Shown: one piece after another, positions 33,623 through 42,859 of the stretch
Numbering within the stretch: position 1 is the first letter of the stretch
Layout: each line of letters begins with the position of its first letter
IMG/VR virus record: IMGVR_UViG_3300037010_002878
Location: 1-64,000 of that record
Source: a virus
Strand: one strand, 5' to 3'
DNA length: 64,000 nt
Translations under genes and position numbers: made by a program
The notes under the pieces: generated by a model
Seen by the model: the letters and a program-made list of their open reading frames with translations, nothing else
The model's database searches: none
Told to the model about the DNA's origin: nothing

Positions 33623-34831
33623 TTATTTAGGTTTTACAGGCGCAGTATCTGTTTTCATTATTCTAGGTCTAGCTAAAGTAACTATTTGATAAAAAGAAGG
33701 AGGTTGAATCACATCTTGTATTCCAATTACCAACCACACTCCAGACATTTCTTCATCAACTTCATCAGTTCTTCCACCCGTTGAATAAACACAAGTTTCC
33801 AATAAAGTACCTATTTCCAAAGTAAAGTCACCATAAATCATAATTTTAATTTTATGCCGTTGTACAACTTTAGATAAATATGTGTGAATTATTCTACCTT
33901 CAGGAGATACATCATTTAACCTAGTATCGTTTTCACCAATTTTAGCATGATAATCATACGGTTTATTAATTTTCTTTTTGTATCCAAAATTTTTTTCATA
34001 TTCTGGAAGATCTATATCCACTCTTTGGGGAAATGCATAAAATTGTGAAAACCATTCTTTTTTCAAAGTGTCATCTTGTAGATCTATTATCTCTGGCGGT
34101 AACTTATGTACCTCATCAATTTTATAATAATAATTATCATTTGGAGCTACTACATGATATATATCTGGTCTAGGTTCTTTATCTTTAAAGATTTCTTTTA
34201 AAAATGTTAATTGTCTATTTTTTCTATCAGTGAAACAAAGCAAACCTTCTTCATAATATTTATCTTTTAAATTTCTGAATAATGATTTTTTCCCATTTAA
34301 TATATAACTATAAGTCTTACAAAAATCTGTAGGTATCTCCCAATCTTTAGTAGAATTTATAAACTCATGATGTCCATTGACTGGCTTATCTAATTTATAA
34401 TCCGGGTCTGTTTTTATCGCATTCCATATTTCATCAGTTCTTTTTAATGAATAACCCTTGCTATCAAATATCTGAGACATCTTATAAGAGTATGGATCCA
34501 TCATAGCTGCGGTAATGCGTTTTCTATCTCTTTTTACAGTTTCTACATTAAAATCAGTGACTATGAAAATATATTTAAATTTATTTTTTTGTGTATCTAC
34601 TAAATTAACTTCAAAAGTAACTCCAGGTTCTATAGGCATTGTTTCATGAAATGATAGATAATCCTGAAAAGATAATGTGCTACCCACAAGTCCATTCATC
34701 TTTAAAAGATCCCAATGAATAACAAACATATCTATCCAACTTGGTTCTACAAAATATTTTTCACCAGCTTTGTTTTTAAAAAAGAATTCACATTCTTTTA
34801 TGAATAATTCAGATAATGGGCTCGCTTTCAT
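33623..34831 (-). CDS. 27: Baseplate hub protein, T4 gp27-like
   Basis: 402 aa (T4 gp27 is 391). MNGLVGSTLSFQDYLSFHE, KRITAAMMDPYSYKMSQIF and the C-terminal MIYGDFTLEIGTLLE with a GVWLVIGI end follow the gp27 beta-barrel pattern. The trimer is the hub cup between tail tube and gp5-like spike. Its stop is 21 nt before the gp5-like gene and its start overlaps the previous stop. Confidence 0.8.
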   Translation of the reverse strand: MKASPLSELFIKECEFFFKNKAGEKYFVEPSWIDMFVIHWDLLKMNGLVGSTLSFQDYLSFHETMPIEPGVTFEVNLVDTQKNKFKYIFIVTDFNVETVKRDRKRITAAMMDPYSYKMSQIFDSKGYSLKRTDEIWNAIKTDPDYKLDKPVNGHHEFINSTKDWEIPTDFCKTYSYILNGKKSLFRNLKDKYYEEGLLCFTDRKNRQLTFLKEIFKDKEPRPDIYHVVAPNDNYYYKIDEVHKLPPEIIDLQDDTLKKEWFSQFYAFPQRVDIDLPEYEKNFGYKKKINKPYDYHAKIGENDTRLNDVSPEGRIIHTYLSKVVQRHKIKIMIYGDFTLEIGTLLETCVYSTGGRTDEVDEEMSGVWLVIGIQDVIQPPSFYQIVTLARPRIMKTDTAPVKPK

Positions 34832-35655
34832 TAAAGTCCTTTGTTTATGAAATCTAGAATTTTTGCTAAATATTCTCTTTTAGGATATTTAATGTATCTA
34901 TATTGTTCATTTTTAATCAATTCATCATTCATCATTTTATCATAAACATTCTTAACCATTGTTGAAGTATTTTTATTAATTAATTTTTCAGCATCTTTTT
35001 GTTTAATAGGAACCCATGTTCCTTTAGGTTCAATGCCATCTTCTACTAAATCTAAAATTATTTCTTGAATTTTAAATATTTCTTCTCTAATATCATATAT
35101 TTCTTGTCTTAAATTTTTTCTTCTAAATACACCGTATTCGGACCCGTCATCTTTTATAGATTCATACTCTGATTCTAACAATGTTAATTTAAGAGTTTTT
35201 TCGTCTATTTGTTTGTTGTACTCAGATTGTTTGGTAATAAGTTCTTTATTTTCTATTCTTGTAGAATATTCATCAGCAACAAACATGTACCAAATATTAT
35301 CTTTAATCATTATATCTGGAACGTCTATGTCTTTACCTTTTCTTAAGTAACGTTCTAACCATTTATTAAACTTAACATCAACCAAATCTGAAACTACATA
35401 AGTGGATTTAGGTAATACTAAAGGGTCGTTAATTTTATTGTATATCATCAAGATATCCCAATAATCGGTTACTCCATATATTCCTAATGAACATAATTCA
35501 AAAGTTAAATCATCATCTACTAAAATTTTATTATAATAATCATCTTTAAAATACTCATCAGGAATTAAATTCAAATTTCTAGTAAAATTTTTAAAGGAAA
35601 ATTCTCCATATTTAGATGTTGTTACAATATCATCAAATTTTATTCTAGATTTCAT
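34831..35655 (-). CDS. 53: Baseplate wedge protein, T4 gp53-like
   Basis: 274 aa. The middle section LGIYGVTDYWDILMIYNKINDP followed by a short basic/acidic helix resembles the LysM-like core of gp53, which clamps gp25, gp6 and gp7. The C-terminal 100 residues form a long Lys/Glu helix not present in T4 gp53 (196 aa). Position next to hub genes is consistent. Moderate assignment. Confidence 0.6.
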   Translation of the reverse strand: MKSRIKFDDIVTTSKYGEFSFKNFTRNLNLIPDEYFKDDYYNKILVDDDLTFELCSLGIYGVTDYWDILMIYNKINDPLVLPKSTYVVSDLVDVKFNKWLERYLRKGKDIDVPDIMIKDNIWYMFVADEYSTRIENKELITKQSEYNKQIDEKTLKLTLLESEYESIKDDGSEYGVFRRKNLRQEIYDIREEIFKIQEIILDLVEDGIEPKGTWVPIKQKDAEKLINKNTSTMVKNVYDKMMNDELIKNEQYRYIKYPKREYLAKILDFINKGL

Positions 35656-35664
35656 ATTTGTTCC

Positions 35665-36564
35665 TTAAATTTTATCAGTTTTTCCTACACTTACACCTGA
35701 AGAAGTTTTTAACCAATCCTGGGCATATAATGTATAACGCTCTTTAAATGTCATAGAAATAGATACTTTTTTTGGCATACCATCTTTGAAAAATGCGGCA
35801 TAACCATCTTCAAAAAATGATGTACTAAAATTAACCAATACACAATCTATAGGCATTAGCATATCATTAATATGAGGATTAGCAAAATTTATAATGAACA
35901 CATGAGGCTCTTTTATAAATGCATTAATATTATTAACTCCTATAGCTTGAAGACCCTCACTTACGCTAGCAGTCATATCCCCTGATGTTTGAGATTTTAT
36001 ACCAGTTCCAAATACTCTAAAGAATTTAATTATATTTTTTATTGCAGTTGCATCCGCAGCTGACTCAGGTAACAATGTAAAATTGAAAGTAAATTCCCTT
36101 AGTCCTTCTCCAGTGTATTCCAATCTAGTGTTTGGATCTATACCAACTCCGGTTGTTCGTCTTGATAATTTACTAATAAGCCCATTAGATGCGACCAATC
36201 CTCCAACGGTAGACGCTGCTCCTGCAATTTTTGAAGCAACACCACCCAATGCAGATCCAACCTCTCCGGCAAATTCTTGAACAGAGTCTGTTATTGAATA
36301 TGTAGACCACATATGCTCTTGAGCATCTTGTATTTGATTAGGCATAGGCAAAACCACAGAACCTTTTATTTCTAAAGCAGGTGCTAAAGCTTTATATCGT
36401 TTATCACCTTTTTTAGAATCTTCATTTTCATATGCTGCAGTTATACATATATATGGCTCCTGTTCTAATGCTGCAGTTCTCGTTGGAAAAATTAAGCCTT
36501 TAGGTGTACTTGATTTATTATTTGAAGTTGTTCCGCCTAAAGATGTTGTCTTAGCATTATTCAT
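35665..36564 (-). CDS. Tail-tube initiator, T4 gp54/gp48-like
   Basis: 299 aa. DPNTRLEYTGEGLREFTFNF near residue 145 and the C-terminal PKKVSISMTFKERYTL are the blocks by which gp48 and gp54 resemble the tail-tube protein. An Ala/Gly-rich hydrophobic segment (about 95-125, GSALGGVASKIAGAASTVGG) is an insertion. It caps the hub and seeds the tube. Which of gp48 or gp54 it equals cannot be decided. It follows the tape-measure gene. Confidence 0.75.
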   Translation of the reverse strand: MNNAKTTSLGGTTSNNKSSTPKGLIFPTRTAALEQEPYICITAAYENEDSKKGDKRYKALAPALEIKGSVVLPMPNQIQDAQEHMWSTYSITDSVQEFAGEVGSALGGVASKIAGAASTVGGLVASNGLISKLSRRTTGVGIDPNTRLEYTGEGLREFTFNFTLLPESAADATAIKNIIKFFRVFGTGIKSQTSGDMTASVSEGLQAIGVNNINAFIKEPHVFIINFANPHINDMLMPIDCVLVNFSTSFFEDGYAAFFKDGMPKKVSISMTFKERYTLYAQDWLKTSSGVSVGKTDKI

Positions 36565-36576
36565 TTTTCCCTCTTA

Positions 36577-39423
36577 TTACAAAGTCATTAATGCCGTGAT
36601 ATACGGATTAACGCTTTCTAAATGTTTCATTCCGAATTCTGATTTGTCGCGAGCTTTTTCGCTTTTACTATTATTATTTTGATTATTTATAACAATAGGA
36701 GCCGCTTTTTTAGTTTTTGTAGTATCTAGTTTATCATTTTGATGAGCAACTGTAACTGGTGAATCTGATGGTTTTATATCTACTGATACTGCTTTAGGAT
36801 TAGAAACTGTTGGTGATGAATAAGTCTTTTTGTCTAATGCTGCTGCAACAGAATCTTCTTCCTTATCGGCTTCTAATGTTTGTGTATCTACACCATCCGT
36901 AGCCATATCTGTAGCTGTAGGTTTTTTGCTTACTCCAGATGATTGAGTTGAGGGTGTTGAAGTTTTGGCTGTTGCTGCTTGAGTGTTTTGATAACCAGCT
37001 TTCATTATAGCATCTTTATTTAAACCTACTGGTTCTATATGCCAAGTCTCACCTCTATTATATAAGTAAGGTCTATCAAATCCATATTTTGATAATAACC
37101 CCATATTAGCCAAGTCATTTGCGTTAGATGGATCTATATCTATAGCCATACCATATTCATGCATAGATCTTCCTGGTTTTGCTGCCATCCCTTTTGGTTT
37201 GGAAGCATACAATCTAGCTTGTTCTTCAGAAGATCTATATCCAGAAGTGATTAAAATATCTTTACCAGTTTTTTGCTTATATTCTGCAGCCATTTCTTCA
37301 AAATTCTTTTTGACCCCAGAATTAACTCCTTGGTAATTTACGCCACCACTTAGCTTGAAACCTTTTCCTTTGATTGAATTACCTATATTAGTTACAGCGT
37401 TAGAAGCATTTTGCCAAGCTTTTGAGAAAAATGATCCAGGAGATGCGGAACCGCCGCCATTATTAGATCCTCCAAAAAGTCCTCCACCTGAAGACACTTT
37501 ATTAGAAATATATTGAGCACCTGCTTTAATTGAACCAGATAATCCATTATTTTGATATCCTGAAGTTATAGAACCTAAAAATCCTTTATTATCATCATCA
37601 TCACCTTCATCAGCAACATTTGTAGCTTCAATTTTAACTGATTTATCTGGTTTATTAGCTGTGGTGGTATCAAATCCTAAAGATTCTTTTTGTTTCTCTT
37701 TTATAAGGTTTCTAGTCAATATACTAACGTTTTTAGAAATATCTTTAGTATTTTGTTCTATCTTAGCTACTTTTTGATCTATAGTTACTGGTTTTTTAAT
37801 AACAGTTTTGTTATTTTTAGAAACTTTAGATGTTCCACTAAGACCTTCTAATTTATCAGCCGCGTTTTCTACACGATCTATTTGTTTTACTAATAGAGGA
37901 GGCGGAGGTAACATACCATCTGGAACAGGTCCTTGTTTTATACCAGGAACTGTTTTTTGTGGGATATATCCAGCTGGCGCTTTAGGTGATTGCATTTTTG
38001 AGCTTGCATAATCACCTAAAGCATCACCACCTTTTTGCCCTAAATATGCACCGGCAATACCACCAACAATACCTCCAATAGCAGTACCAAAAACAGGAAC
38101 TACACTTCCAATAGCGGCTCCTGCCATTGCACCCGTAGCGGCTCCTGCCATTGCTCCTCCGGCGGTTGCCGCTACCTTAGTTGTTTTTTGACCCGTAGAT
38201 AATGTTTCATCATTTTTTACTTGATTATATCTATCATATCCAGCAATTGCACCCGTTAAGGGAACTGCAACTTTACTAGCTACATTTCCAGCAACCTTTA
38301 ACCCTTTTGAAACACCCGTAGGAATTTTAGACGTTAATTTTGATAATCTGCTAACGTCACTTACAGGTGCCGACTGAGCTAACGGTTTTACTGGAGCTAA
38401 TTTATTTACTGGTTTAATATCAGATCCGGCTTCAACATCACCTAATTTAGTTGACCATGAATTTGGTTTAACTTTAGGATTAACTGACTCATTAACCGGT
38501 GTTTTGCCAATACCTAACATTTTTTTCATGGCAGCCCATGCACCTACAGCGCTGGCACCGCCTAAAAACATATCTAATAATCCGCCGCCACTGGAATCTT
38601 TATTCACAGATTGGTCAGTTTTTAAATTAGTGTCCAATTTTTTGAATAATCCTGGTTTATTTTCGCCAAGATTTTTTCCAGCCATTGCATTATCAAAATC
38701 TAAATCAGGCCTATGTGATTTAAGCAATAACTTAGTAAGCTTGGTGTCTAACTTATTTACTCTTTTTGATAATTTACCTTCAGCTTCTTTTACTATAGAT
38801 TTTATAGATAAATTAATTTCATCTGAATCTGGTAAATTATCAACTTTATTAGATATTTCATCAAATACTTTTTTATTTTCTTTTTGATTTTTCTGTTCAA
38901 TATCTCCAAAAAAAGCACGTTTGATTGCATTATCTATTGTATCAGAAAAATGATCTGGAGAAAGAACTTTTTCAAATGGCTTCATTGCACCATCTAATGA
39001 AGCAGTAAATTCTTCAGTCATCAATTTACTATCTTTCATTATTTTAGACAATTCATCTTTATCTCGTTTCATTATTTTTGAAACGGTTTCTTTCATTATT
39101 TTATCTTTGATTTCATCGGCTTCATCACCTTTCAAATCTTTTAATAAAATATCTATAGTTTGTTTTAAATTTTCTTCAAAATCTTTTTTCTCTTTTTGAT
39201 ATTCAGATAAAACTATATTTTTAACTGTATCTTTTAAAGTCTTATGAATATCTTTGGAATGTTTCTCATAACCTTTATCTGTAAACAAATAACTTAAAAC
39301 GTTTTTAGTACCTTTTACAGTTTTTACAGCTTTTGAATTTCCTATCTTTTCTACAGACTCGGCTGTAGAATCGCGAAACCCCTTTAATTTAGAAAGGAGC
39401 CCGTTATTTTCTTTATTTTCCAA
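36577..39423 (-). CDS. Tape-measure protein with M15 peptidase domain
   Basis: 948 aa. Long helical N-terminal half (about 1-250), a glycine-zipper membrane-active stretch (about 425-475, GAMAGAAIGSVVPVFGTAIG), then low-complexity linkers and, at about residues 695-805, a D-Ala-D-Ala carboxypeptidase-type M15 domain: ITSGYRSSEEQARLY, SMHEYGMAIDID and ETWHIEPVG give the zinc ligands H, D, H. A Ser/Thr-rich tail follows. Role: sets tail length, forms the injection pore and cuts peptidoglycan cross-links. This explains the missing lysozyme in the gp5-like protein. Corresponds in place to T4 gp29 but is much larger. Confidence 0.85.
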   Translation of the reverse strand: MENKENNGLLSKLKGFRDSTAESVEKIGNSKAVKTVKGTKNVLSYLFTDKGYEKHSKDIHKTLKDTVKNIVLSEYQKEKKDFEENLKQTIDILLKDLKGDEADEIKDKIMKETVSKIMKRDKDELSKIMKDSKLMTEEFTASLDGAMKPFEKVLSPDHFSDTIDNAIKRAFFGDIEQKNQKENKKVFDEISNKVDNLPDSDEINLSIKSIVKEAEGKLSKRVNKLDTKLTKLLLKSHRPDLDFDNAMAGKNLGENKPGLFKKLDTNLKTDQSVNKDSSGGGLLDMFLGGASAVGAWAAMKKMLGIGKTPVNESVNPKVKPNSWSTKLGDVEAGSDIKPVNKLAPVKPLAQSAPVSDVSRLSKLTSKIPTGVSKGLKVAGNVASKVAVPLTGAIAGYDRYNQVKNDETLSTGQKTTKVAATAGGAMAGAATGAMAGAAIGSVVPVFGTAIGGIVGGIAGAYLGQKGGDALGDYASSKMQSPKAPAGYIPQKTVPGIKQGPVPDGMLPPPPLLVKQIDRVENAADKLEGLSGTSKVSKNNKTVIKKPVTIDQKVAKIEQNTKDISKNVSILTRNLIKEKQKESLGFDTTTANKPDKSVKIEATNVADEGDDDDNKGFLGSITSGYQNNGLSGSIKAGAQYISNKVSSGGGLFGGSNNGGGSASPGSFFSKAWQNASNAVTNIGNSIKGKGFKLSGGVNYQGVNSGVKKNFEEMAAEYKQKTGKDILITSGYRSSEEQARLYASKPKGMAAKPGRSMHEYGMAIDIDPSNANDLANMGLLSKYGFDRPYLYNRGETWHIEPVGLNKDAIMKAGYQNTQAATAKTSTPSTQSSGVSKKPTATDMATDGVDTQTLEADKEEDSVAAALDKKTYSSPTVSNPKAVSVDIKPSDSPVTVAHQNDKLDTTKTKKAAPIVINNQNNNSKSEKARDKSEFGMKHLESVNPYITALMTL

Positions 39424-39446
39424 ATTTAAGTTCTCCTTTCATTGTT

Positions 39447-39608
39447 TTATTCATTATTGATTTTTCGAGTCTCAAATAATAATCCATGGTAAATCTCACG
39501 CTCAAATGGGTACATATCATCTATTTCAAATGTAGTATAGTTTCCATAATATTTCATATTATTATAATAATTGTACAAGTCACTGAGCGTGGTACTCGTA
39601 ATTACCAT
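39447..39608 (-). CDS. Small tail assembly protein, T4 gp51-like position, 53 aa
   Basis: ATG at 39608 overlaps the last codons of the gp26-like gene (ATGGTAA), and the stop is 24 nt before the tape-measure start. The peptide ends DDMYPFEREIYHGLLFETRK, a 'Y-P-x-E-x-E-I-Y' pattern typical of small tail-assembly chaperone subunits. T4 gene 51 lies directly after gene 26, so this is the expected counterpart. It is short and was found by reading the overlap. Confidence 0.6.
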   Translation of the reverse strand: MVITSTTLSDLYNYYNNMKYYGNYTTFEIDDMYPFEREIYHGLLFETRKINNE

Positions 39609-40279
39609 GGAAATAAATTTGGGATATCACCTAATCCAATATCTTGTTCAGTTTTACAGAACATACATTTTTCTACGGAATGATAGCTAACATCTTCCAA
39701 TTGCTTTGAATATTCATTAAAGAAATAATCAAAAGTCTCTGCTTCTAACTCATCAAAAAATGAAAATGCTTCATCGAATGAAAAATCTCTATGAACTTCA
39801 TTGTCTATAGTAATTGTTTCAACATGCATTACAAATTTTGAGAAATTATATTCTGCGACTGAATTTTTAGGTAATTTAGAAACATCAATTTCATTTCTAA
39901 AACTAATAGATATTCCATTTTTTGTGATTTTTTCAAATCTATAAGGTGTATATTTTACAATATCACTAAGTTTCATTTTAGTTTCATTATATTTTTTACA
40001 ATTCCCACATGTAAATTGAACATCTATACTATCACCAAAAGATTTTTTTCTTATTTCAATCATAAGCATTTGTTTTTCACCCTCAGTCAATTTAATATCA
40101 GGGTTTTTTAAACAAGGCTTAACCAATGAGTTGTATAGATCTTCATCAGAAATTTCATCTTTAGTTGTTTGTAAAATCAAAAACTCTTTTTCGTCTTTAG
40201 TTTTCCAAGCTCTGAACTCTACAATTTTTCCATTAATTTCAAAATCGTAATAAGTAGGTTGTATTTTAGGTAACATCAA
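39602..40279 (-). CDS. 26: Baseplate hub assembly protein, T4 gp26-like
   Basis: 225 aa (T4 gp26 is 208). N-terminal FRAWKTKDEKEFLIL and SDEDLYNSLVKPCLKNPDIK are the gp26/T4-like tail assembly pattern. Two Cys pairs (CGNC near residue 91 and CMFC near 207) probably bind one zinc. It helps build the hub around the tape measure. Position before the gp51-like gene and the tape measure supports the call. Confidence 0.75.
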   Translation of the reverse strand: MMLPKIQPTYYDFEINGKIVEFRAWKTKDEKEFLILQTTKDEISDEDLYNSLVKPCLKNPDIKLTEGEKQMLMIEIRKKSFGDSIDVQFTCGNCKKYNETKMKLSDIVKYTPYRFEKITKNGISISFRNEIDVSKLPKNSVAEYNFSKFVMHVETITIDNEVHRDFSFDEAFSFFDELEAETFDYFFNEYSKQLEDVSYHSVEKCMFCKTEQDIGLGDIPNLFPW

Positions 40280-40305
40280 TATCCTTTTTTTTATATTTTA
40301 TATAT

Positions 40306-40791
40306 TTATTTAATTATCATGCTATTAGATTTAAAACCAACAGAAAAATCTAATGTGCTGTTGGTTATACTATGGTCAAATGCCAAATCTGATAAATTAG
40401 ACATTAAACAATCTTTAAAAATAATGGTTTTATGGGTTTGACCTTTAAAATTTCCGGTGTAAGTAACTTCTATGTCAACATATTGTTTTATAGGATACTC
40501 ATTTACATTATCATTCATCCATTTAAGATACCTTTGATACAAATACAATGATTTTATATTTCTTAGAGTTAACTGAATTTGAAAAATAGAGGCTCTTCCT
40601 CTAGTCATAACCCATCTATTGTTGAAAAAGGTTTCTATAGATTCATCATTGTATTGAGGTATATTTATAGATTTTAATGATAGCTGGGCTTCTTCTATGG
40701 TTAATAACCCTTTAGATATAGTAACATCAAATTTATTGGGGCTATCTATATTGGTTGATTTGATTTTTTGCAATTGAGGCATCATGCTCAT
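40306..40791 (-). CDS. Tail-tube-like protein, probable baseplate tube component
   Basis: 161 aa. Has the layout of the gp19 tube fold: SLKSINIPQYNDESIETFFN loop, TRGRASIFQIQLTLRN strand, a helix with YLYQRYLKWM, VDIEVTYTGN, then IIFKDCLMSNLSDLAFD and a final strand. Shares this plan but little sequence with the tube gene at 40860, which is divergently transcribed. A second tube-like protein at the start of the hub operon suggests gp48/gp54-type tube initiation. Confidence 0.65.
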   Translation of the reverse strand: MSMMPQLQKIKSTNIDSPNKFDVTISKGLLTIEEAQLSLKSINIPQYNDESIETFFNNRWVMTRGRASIFQIQLTLRNIKSLYLYQRYLKWMNDNVNEYPIKQYVDIEVTYTGNFKGQTHKTIIFKDCLMSNLSDLAFDHSITNSTLDFSVGFKSNSMIIK

Positions 40792-40816
40792 TTTTTTATC
40801 TCCCAGTTTTTAATGA

Positions 40817-40824
40817 TATAAATA
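40817..40824 (+). promoter_or_regulatory. T4-type late promoter for tail tube
   Basis: Exact TATAAATA, 35 nt before the tail-tube ATG at 40860. Confidence 0.72.
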
Positions 40825-40831
40825 TATAAGA

Positions 40832-40839
40832 TATTTATA
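40832..40839 (-). promoter_or_regulatory. T4-type late promoter for the hub operon
   Basis: Exact TATAAATA on the minus strand, 40 nt before the ATG at 40791. Lies inside the region transcribed from the plus-strand promoter at 40817. Confidence 0.72.
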
Positions 40840-40859
40840 CAAAACATATAGGAGAACAT

Positions 40860-41351
40860 ATGAGTCTTGATCTTTTAAAGAGTACTTTAGGCCTTGGAGC
40901 TCGTGCTAACAAATACCGAATTAATTTGCCTTATTCAAGTGCTCAGGAAATGGACGTACTAGCTAAGGCAACTTCATTACCTGATGTTACATTAGGAACT
41001 GTAGAAGTTTGGCATCGTGGACGTAAATTATTGGTTGCTGGAGAAGCTCAATATGCAGGAACATGGGATGTTACATTTTACAATACAGAAGATTTGAATC
41101 TTCGAGATATTTTCACTCAAGAAATTGCAAAAATTGATAGTTATTTAACTGAACAAAAATCAGTCAGTGGTAATGATGAATACATGGTTAACTTGAGCGT
41201 AACACAATTGGATTCTAAAAACAACCCAACTCGTGAGTTCGTTTTATTCAACGCATACCCAACTGTAATTTCATCAGTAGATCTTGCATCAGATTCAGCT
41301 GATACAATTTCAGAATTCACAGTTACATTTGCTTATAGTCACTGGGCATAA
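40860..41351 (+). CDS. 19: Tail tube protein, T4 gp19-like
   Basis: 163 aa, exactly the T4 length. KYRINLPYSSAQEMDVLAKA, TSLPDVTLGTVEVWHRGRKL, GTWDVTFYNTEDLNLRDIF and the SEFTVTFAYSHW end are classic gp19 blocks. It forms the inner tube of stacked hexamers. Codon use is less AT-biased than neighbours, as expected for a highly expressed structural gene. Late promoter and SD ATAGGAG upstream. Confidence 0.95.
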   Translation: MSLDLLKSTLGLGARANKYRINLPYSSAQEMDVLAKATSLPDVTLGTVEVWHRGRKLLVAGEAQYAGTWDVTFYNTEDLNLRDIFTQEIAKIDSYLTEQKSVSGNDEYMVNLSVTQLDSKNNPTREFVLFNAYPTVISSVDLASDSADTISEFTVTFAYSHWA

Positions 41352-41371
41352 TTTATCCGAAAGGAATTTAG

Positions 41372-42046
41372 ATGAATTTTTTTCATCACTACAGTTTGCG
41401 GCGATACACAGCCGCATTAAAAGATACTTTTAATGATATACATGTAAAAAGATTCTCAGAAACAAACATTGAAGAATCTGATTACATAGTACCTATCTCT
41501 TTTGCTTCGGCTCAAAAAGCTTACACATTAACAGATGATGATTATACAAAATATCGAGAATCTAAATATAATGTTCTACCTAGAATGGCTTTATCTTTTG
41601 ATGGAATGAGCAAAGCTCCAGAGAGAGACACAAACAAATTAAATAAAACATTAAAGATAAATGATGATGGAAAGAATATAACATACACGTATAATTCTGT
41701 AGCGTGGACTTTCGATTTTACTCTTCATATTTTAGCTGATACATTTACAGATTTAACAATGATAGTAGAGCAAATAGTACCAATGTTTAACCCAACATAT
41801 ACTTTAAAAATAAAAGATATTGAATTTCATTCTGAATACACTAATATACCTGTTAAAATTAACGAAGTATCATGGAATCTTGATACGGATTTGTCTATGG
41901 ATGATAATATACGTCTTGTTACTGCTGAAATTTCATTATCTCTTAATGGTAACTTATATCCTCCTATAAAAGATGGAAAAATAATAAATCATGTAATAGC
42001 TAATGTTTATAATGGGTTTGATCCATCACCTAAAGGAGAGTTATGA
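41372..42046 (+). CDS. 15: Tail sheath stabiliser / completion protein, T4 gp15-like
   Basis: 224 aa (T4 gp15 is 272). The start FFHHYSLRRYTAALKDTFNDI and VLPRMALSFDG are the gp15 signature. It forms the terminal ring that locks sheath and tube and meets the gp14-like neck. Follows the tube gene by 20 nt and overlaps the next gene by 4 nt. Confidence 0.85.
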   Translation: MNFFHHYSLRRYTAALKDTFNDIHVKRFSETNIEESDYIVPISFASAQKAYTLTDDDYTKYRESKYNVLPRMALSFDGMSKAPERDTNKLNKTLKINDDGKNITYTYNSVAWTFDFTLHILADTFTDLTMIVEQIVPMFNPTYTLKIKDIEFHSEYTNIPVKINEVSWNLDTDLSMDDNIRLVTAEISLSLNGNLYPPIKDGKIINHVIANVYNGFDPSPKGEL

Positions 42047-42573
42047 GCTTAGCGGAAAAAATAAAAAGAGGGGAACAATTATCTAAAAAATTAGATAAAA
42101 TTGCCTCTCAATTTGATATAGCAGAAAGTGCAGCTGATGAAATGCATGAATATATTTTAGAAACTTTACCTCAAGAAGCTACATTTGAAACAAATCCAAT
42201 TGAACTTCCAGTAGAAGTTGCTGAAAGTGTAATTAAAACATCACTTTTAAAAGAAGATTTCATGACAATTCGTGAAACGTTGTTAAGTACTGTTAAAAGC
42301 GGAAGATTGATATTACAATCAGTTGCTGATGAGTTATTAATTTCTGATTCTGAAAGAAAAGCTCAAATGATAACTTCATTTGCTGAATTAACTAATGCAG
42401 TCAACCAATCTTTGAAATTGCTTAGCTCTATATATAAAGACATCGTACAAGTTCAAAAAGAAATTATGAATTTTGGCAAACAAGAAGGTCCAAATACAGT
42501 CAATAATACTCAAAACAATTTCATTTCAAGCACTCATGATATTATAAAAATGCTTAAGAGCGAAAACTCTTAA
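42043..42573 (+). CDS. 16: Terminase small subunit, T4 gp16-like
   Basis: 176 aa (T4 gp16 is 164). All-helical, with DFMTIRETLLSTVKSGRLIL in the DNA-binding/oligomer core and SERKAQMITSFAELTNAVNQ leading to the coiled coil. It recognises DNA ends and stimulates gp17. Genes 15-16 stay together as in T4 (15-16-17), but gene 17 is 26 kb away. Its 3' end overlaps the convergent 76-aa gene by 4 nt. Confidence 0.8.
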   Translation: MSLAEKIKRGEQLSKKLDKIASQFDIAESAADEMHEYILETLPQEATFETNPIELPVEVAESVIKTSLLKEDFMTIRETLLSTVKSGRLILQSVADELLISDSERKAQMITSFAELTNAVNQSLKLLSSIYKDIVQVQKEIMNFGKQEGPNTVNNTQNNFISSTHDIIKMLKSENS

Positions 42574-42800
42574 GCAATATTTATTTTATTGCTAAAAGAC
42601 ATTCCTCTAGCATAAAACTCTTCATCATAACCAGTAAGGCTATTGCCTGTCATATCTCTACTTTCCATAAAAGTAAGAACCGGAACCATAATACGTCCAT
42701 CATATAATTTAATTGCATATTCTCCATTATTCAATTCTACAAGCTCACCTTTTACTTTAATGGTCTTAACCGCTTCTGTTTTGAATACTTGTGTTTTCAT
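42570..42800 (-). CDS. Hypothetical early protein, 76 aa
   Basis: Unknown. Small beta-rich protein (VFKTEAVKTIKVKGELVELN, YAIKLYDGRIMVPVL). It has its own sigma70-like promoter (42830-42851), so it is early or middle expressed although surrounded by late genes. Convergent with gp16. Confidence 0.7.
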   Translation of the reverse strand: MKTQVFKTEAVKTIKVKGELVELNNGEYAIKLYDGRIMVPVLTFMESRDMTGNSLTGYDEEFYARGMSFSNKINIA

Positions 42801-42829
42801 TTCTTCTATCCTTTAATTTTTAATACAAT

Positions 42830-42851
42830 ATTATAACATAATAAACTTAAT
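42830..42851 (-). promoter_or_regulatory. sigma70-like early/middle promoter
   Basis: ATTAAG, 10 nt, TATAAT with TG before the -10; 30 nt upstream of the 76-aa gene. Confidence 0.6.
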
Positions 42852-42859
42852 ATATTATG

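Noticed and set aside
38504-38887. Plus-strand 127-aa ORF opposite the tape measure
   Set aside because: Pro/Ser/Leu-rich mirror of the coding strand, no SD.
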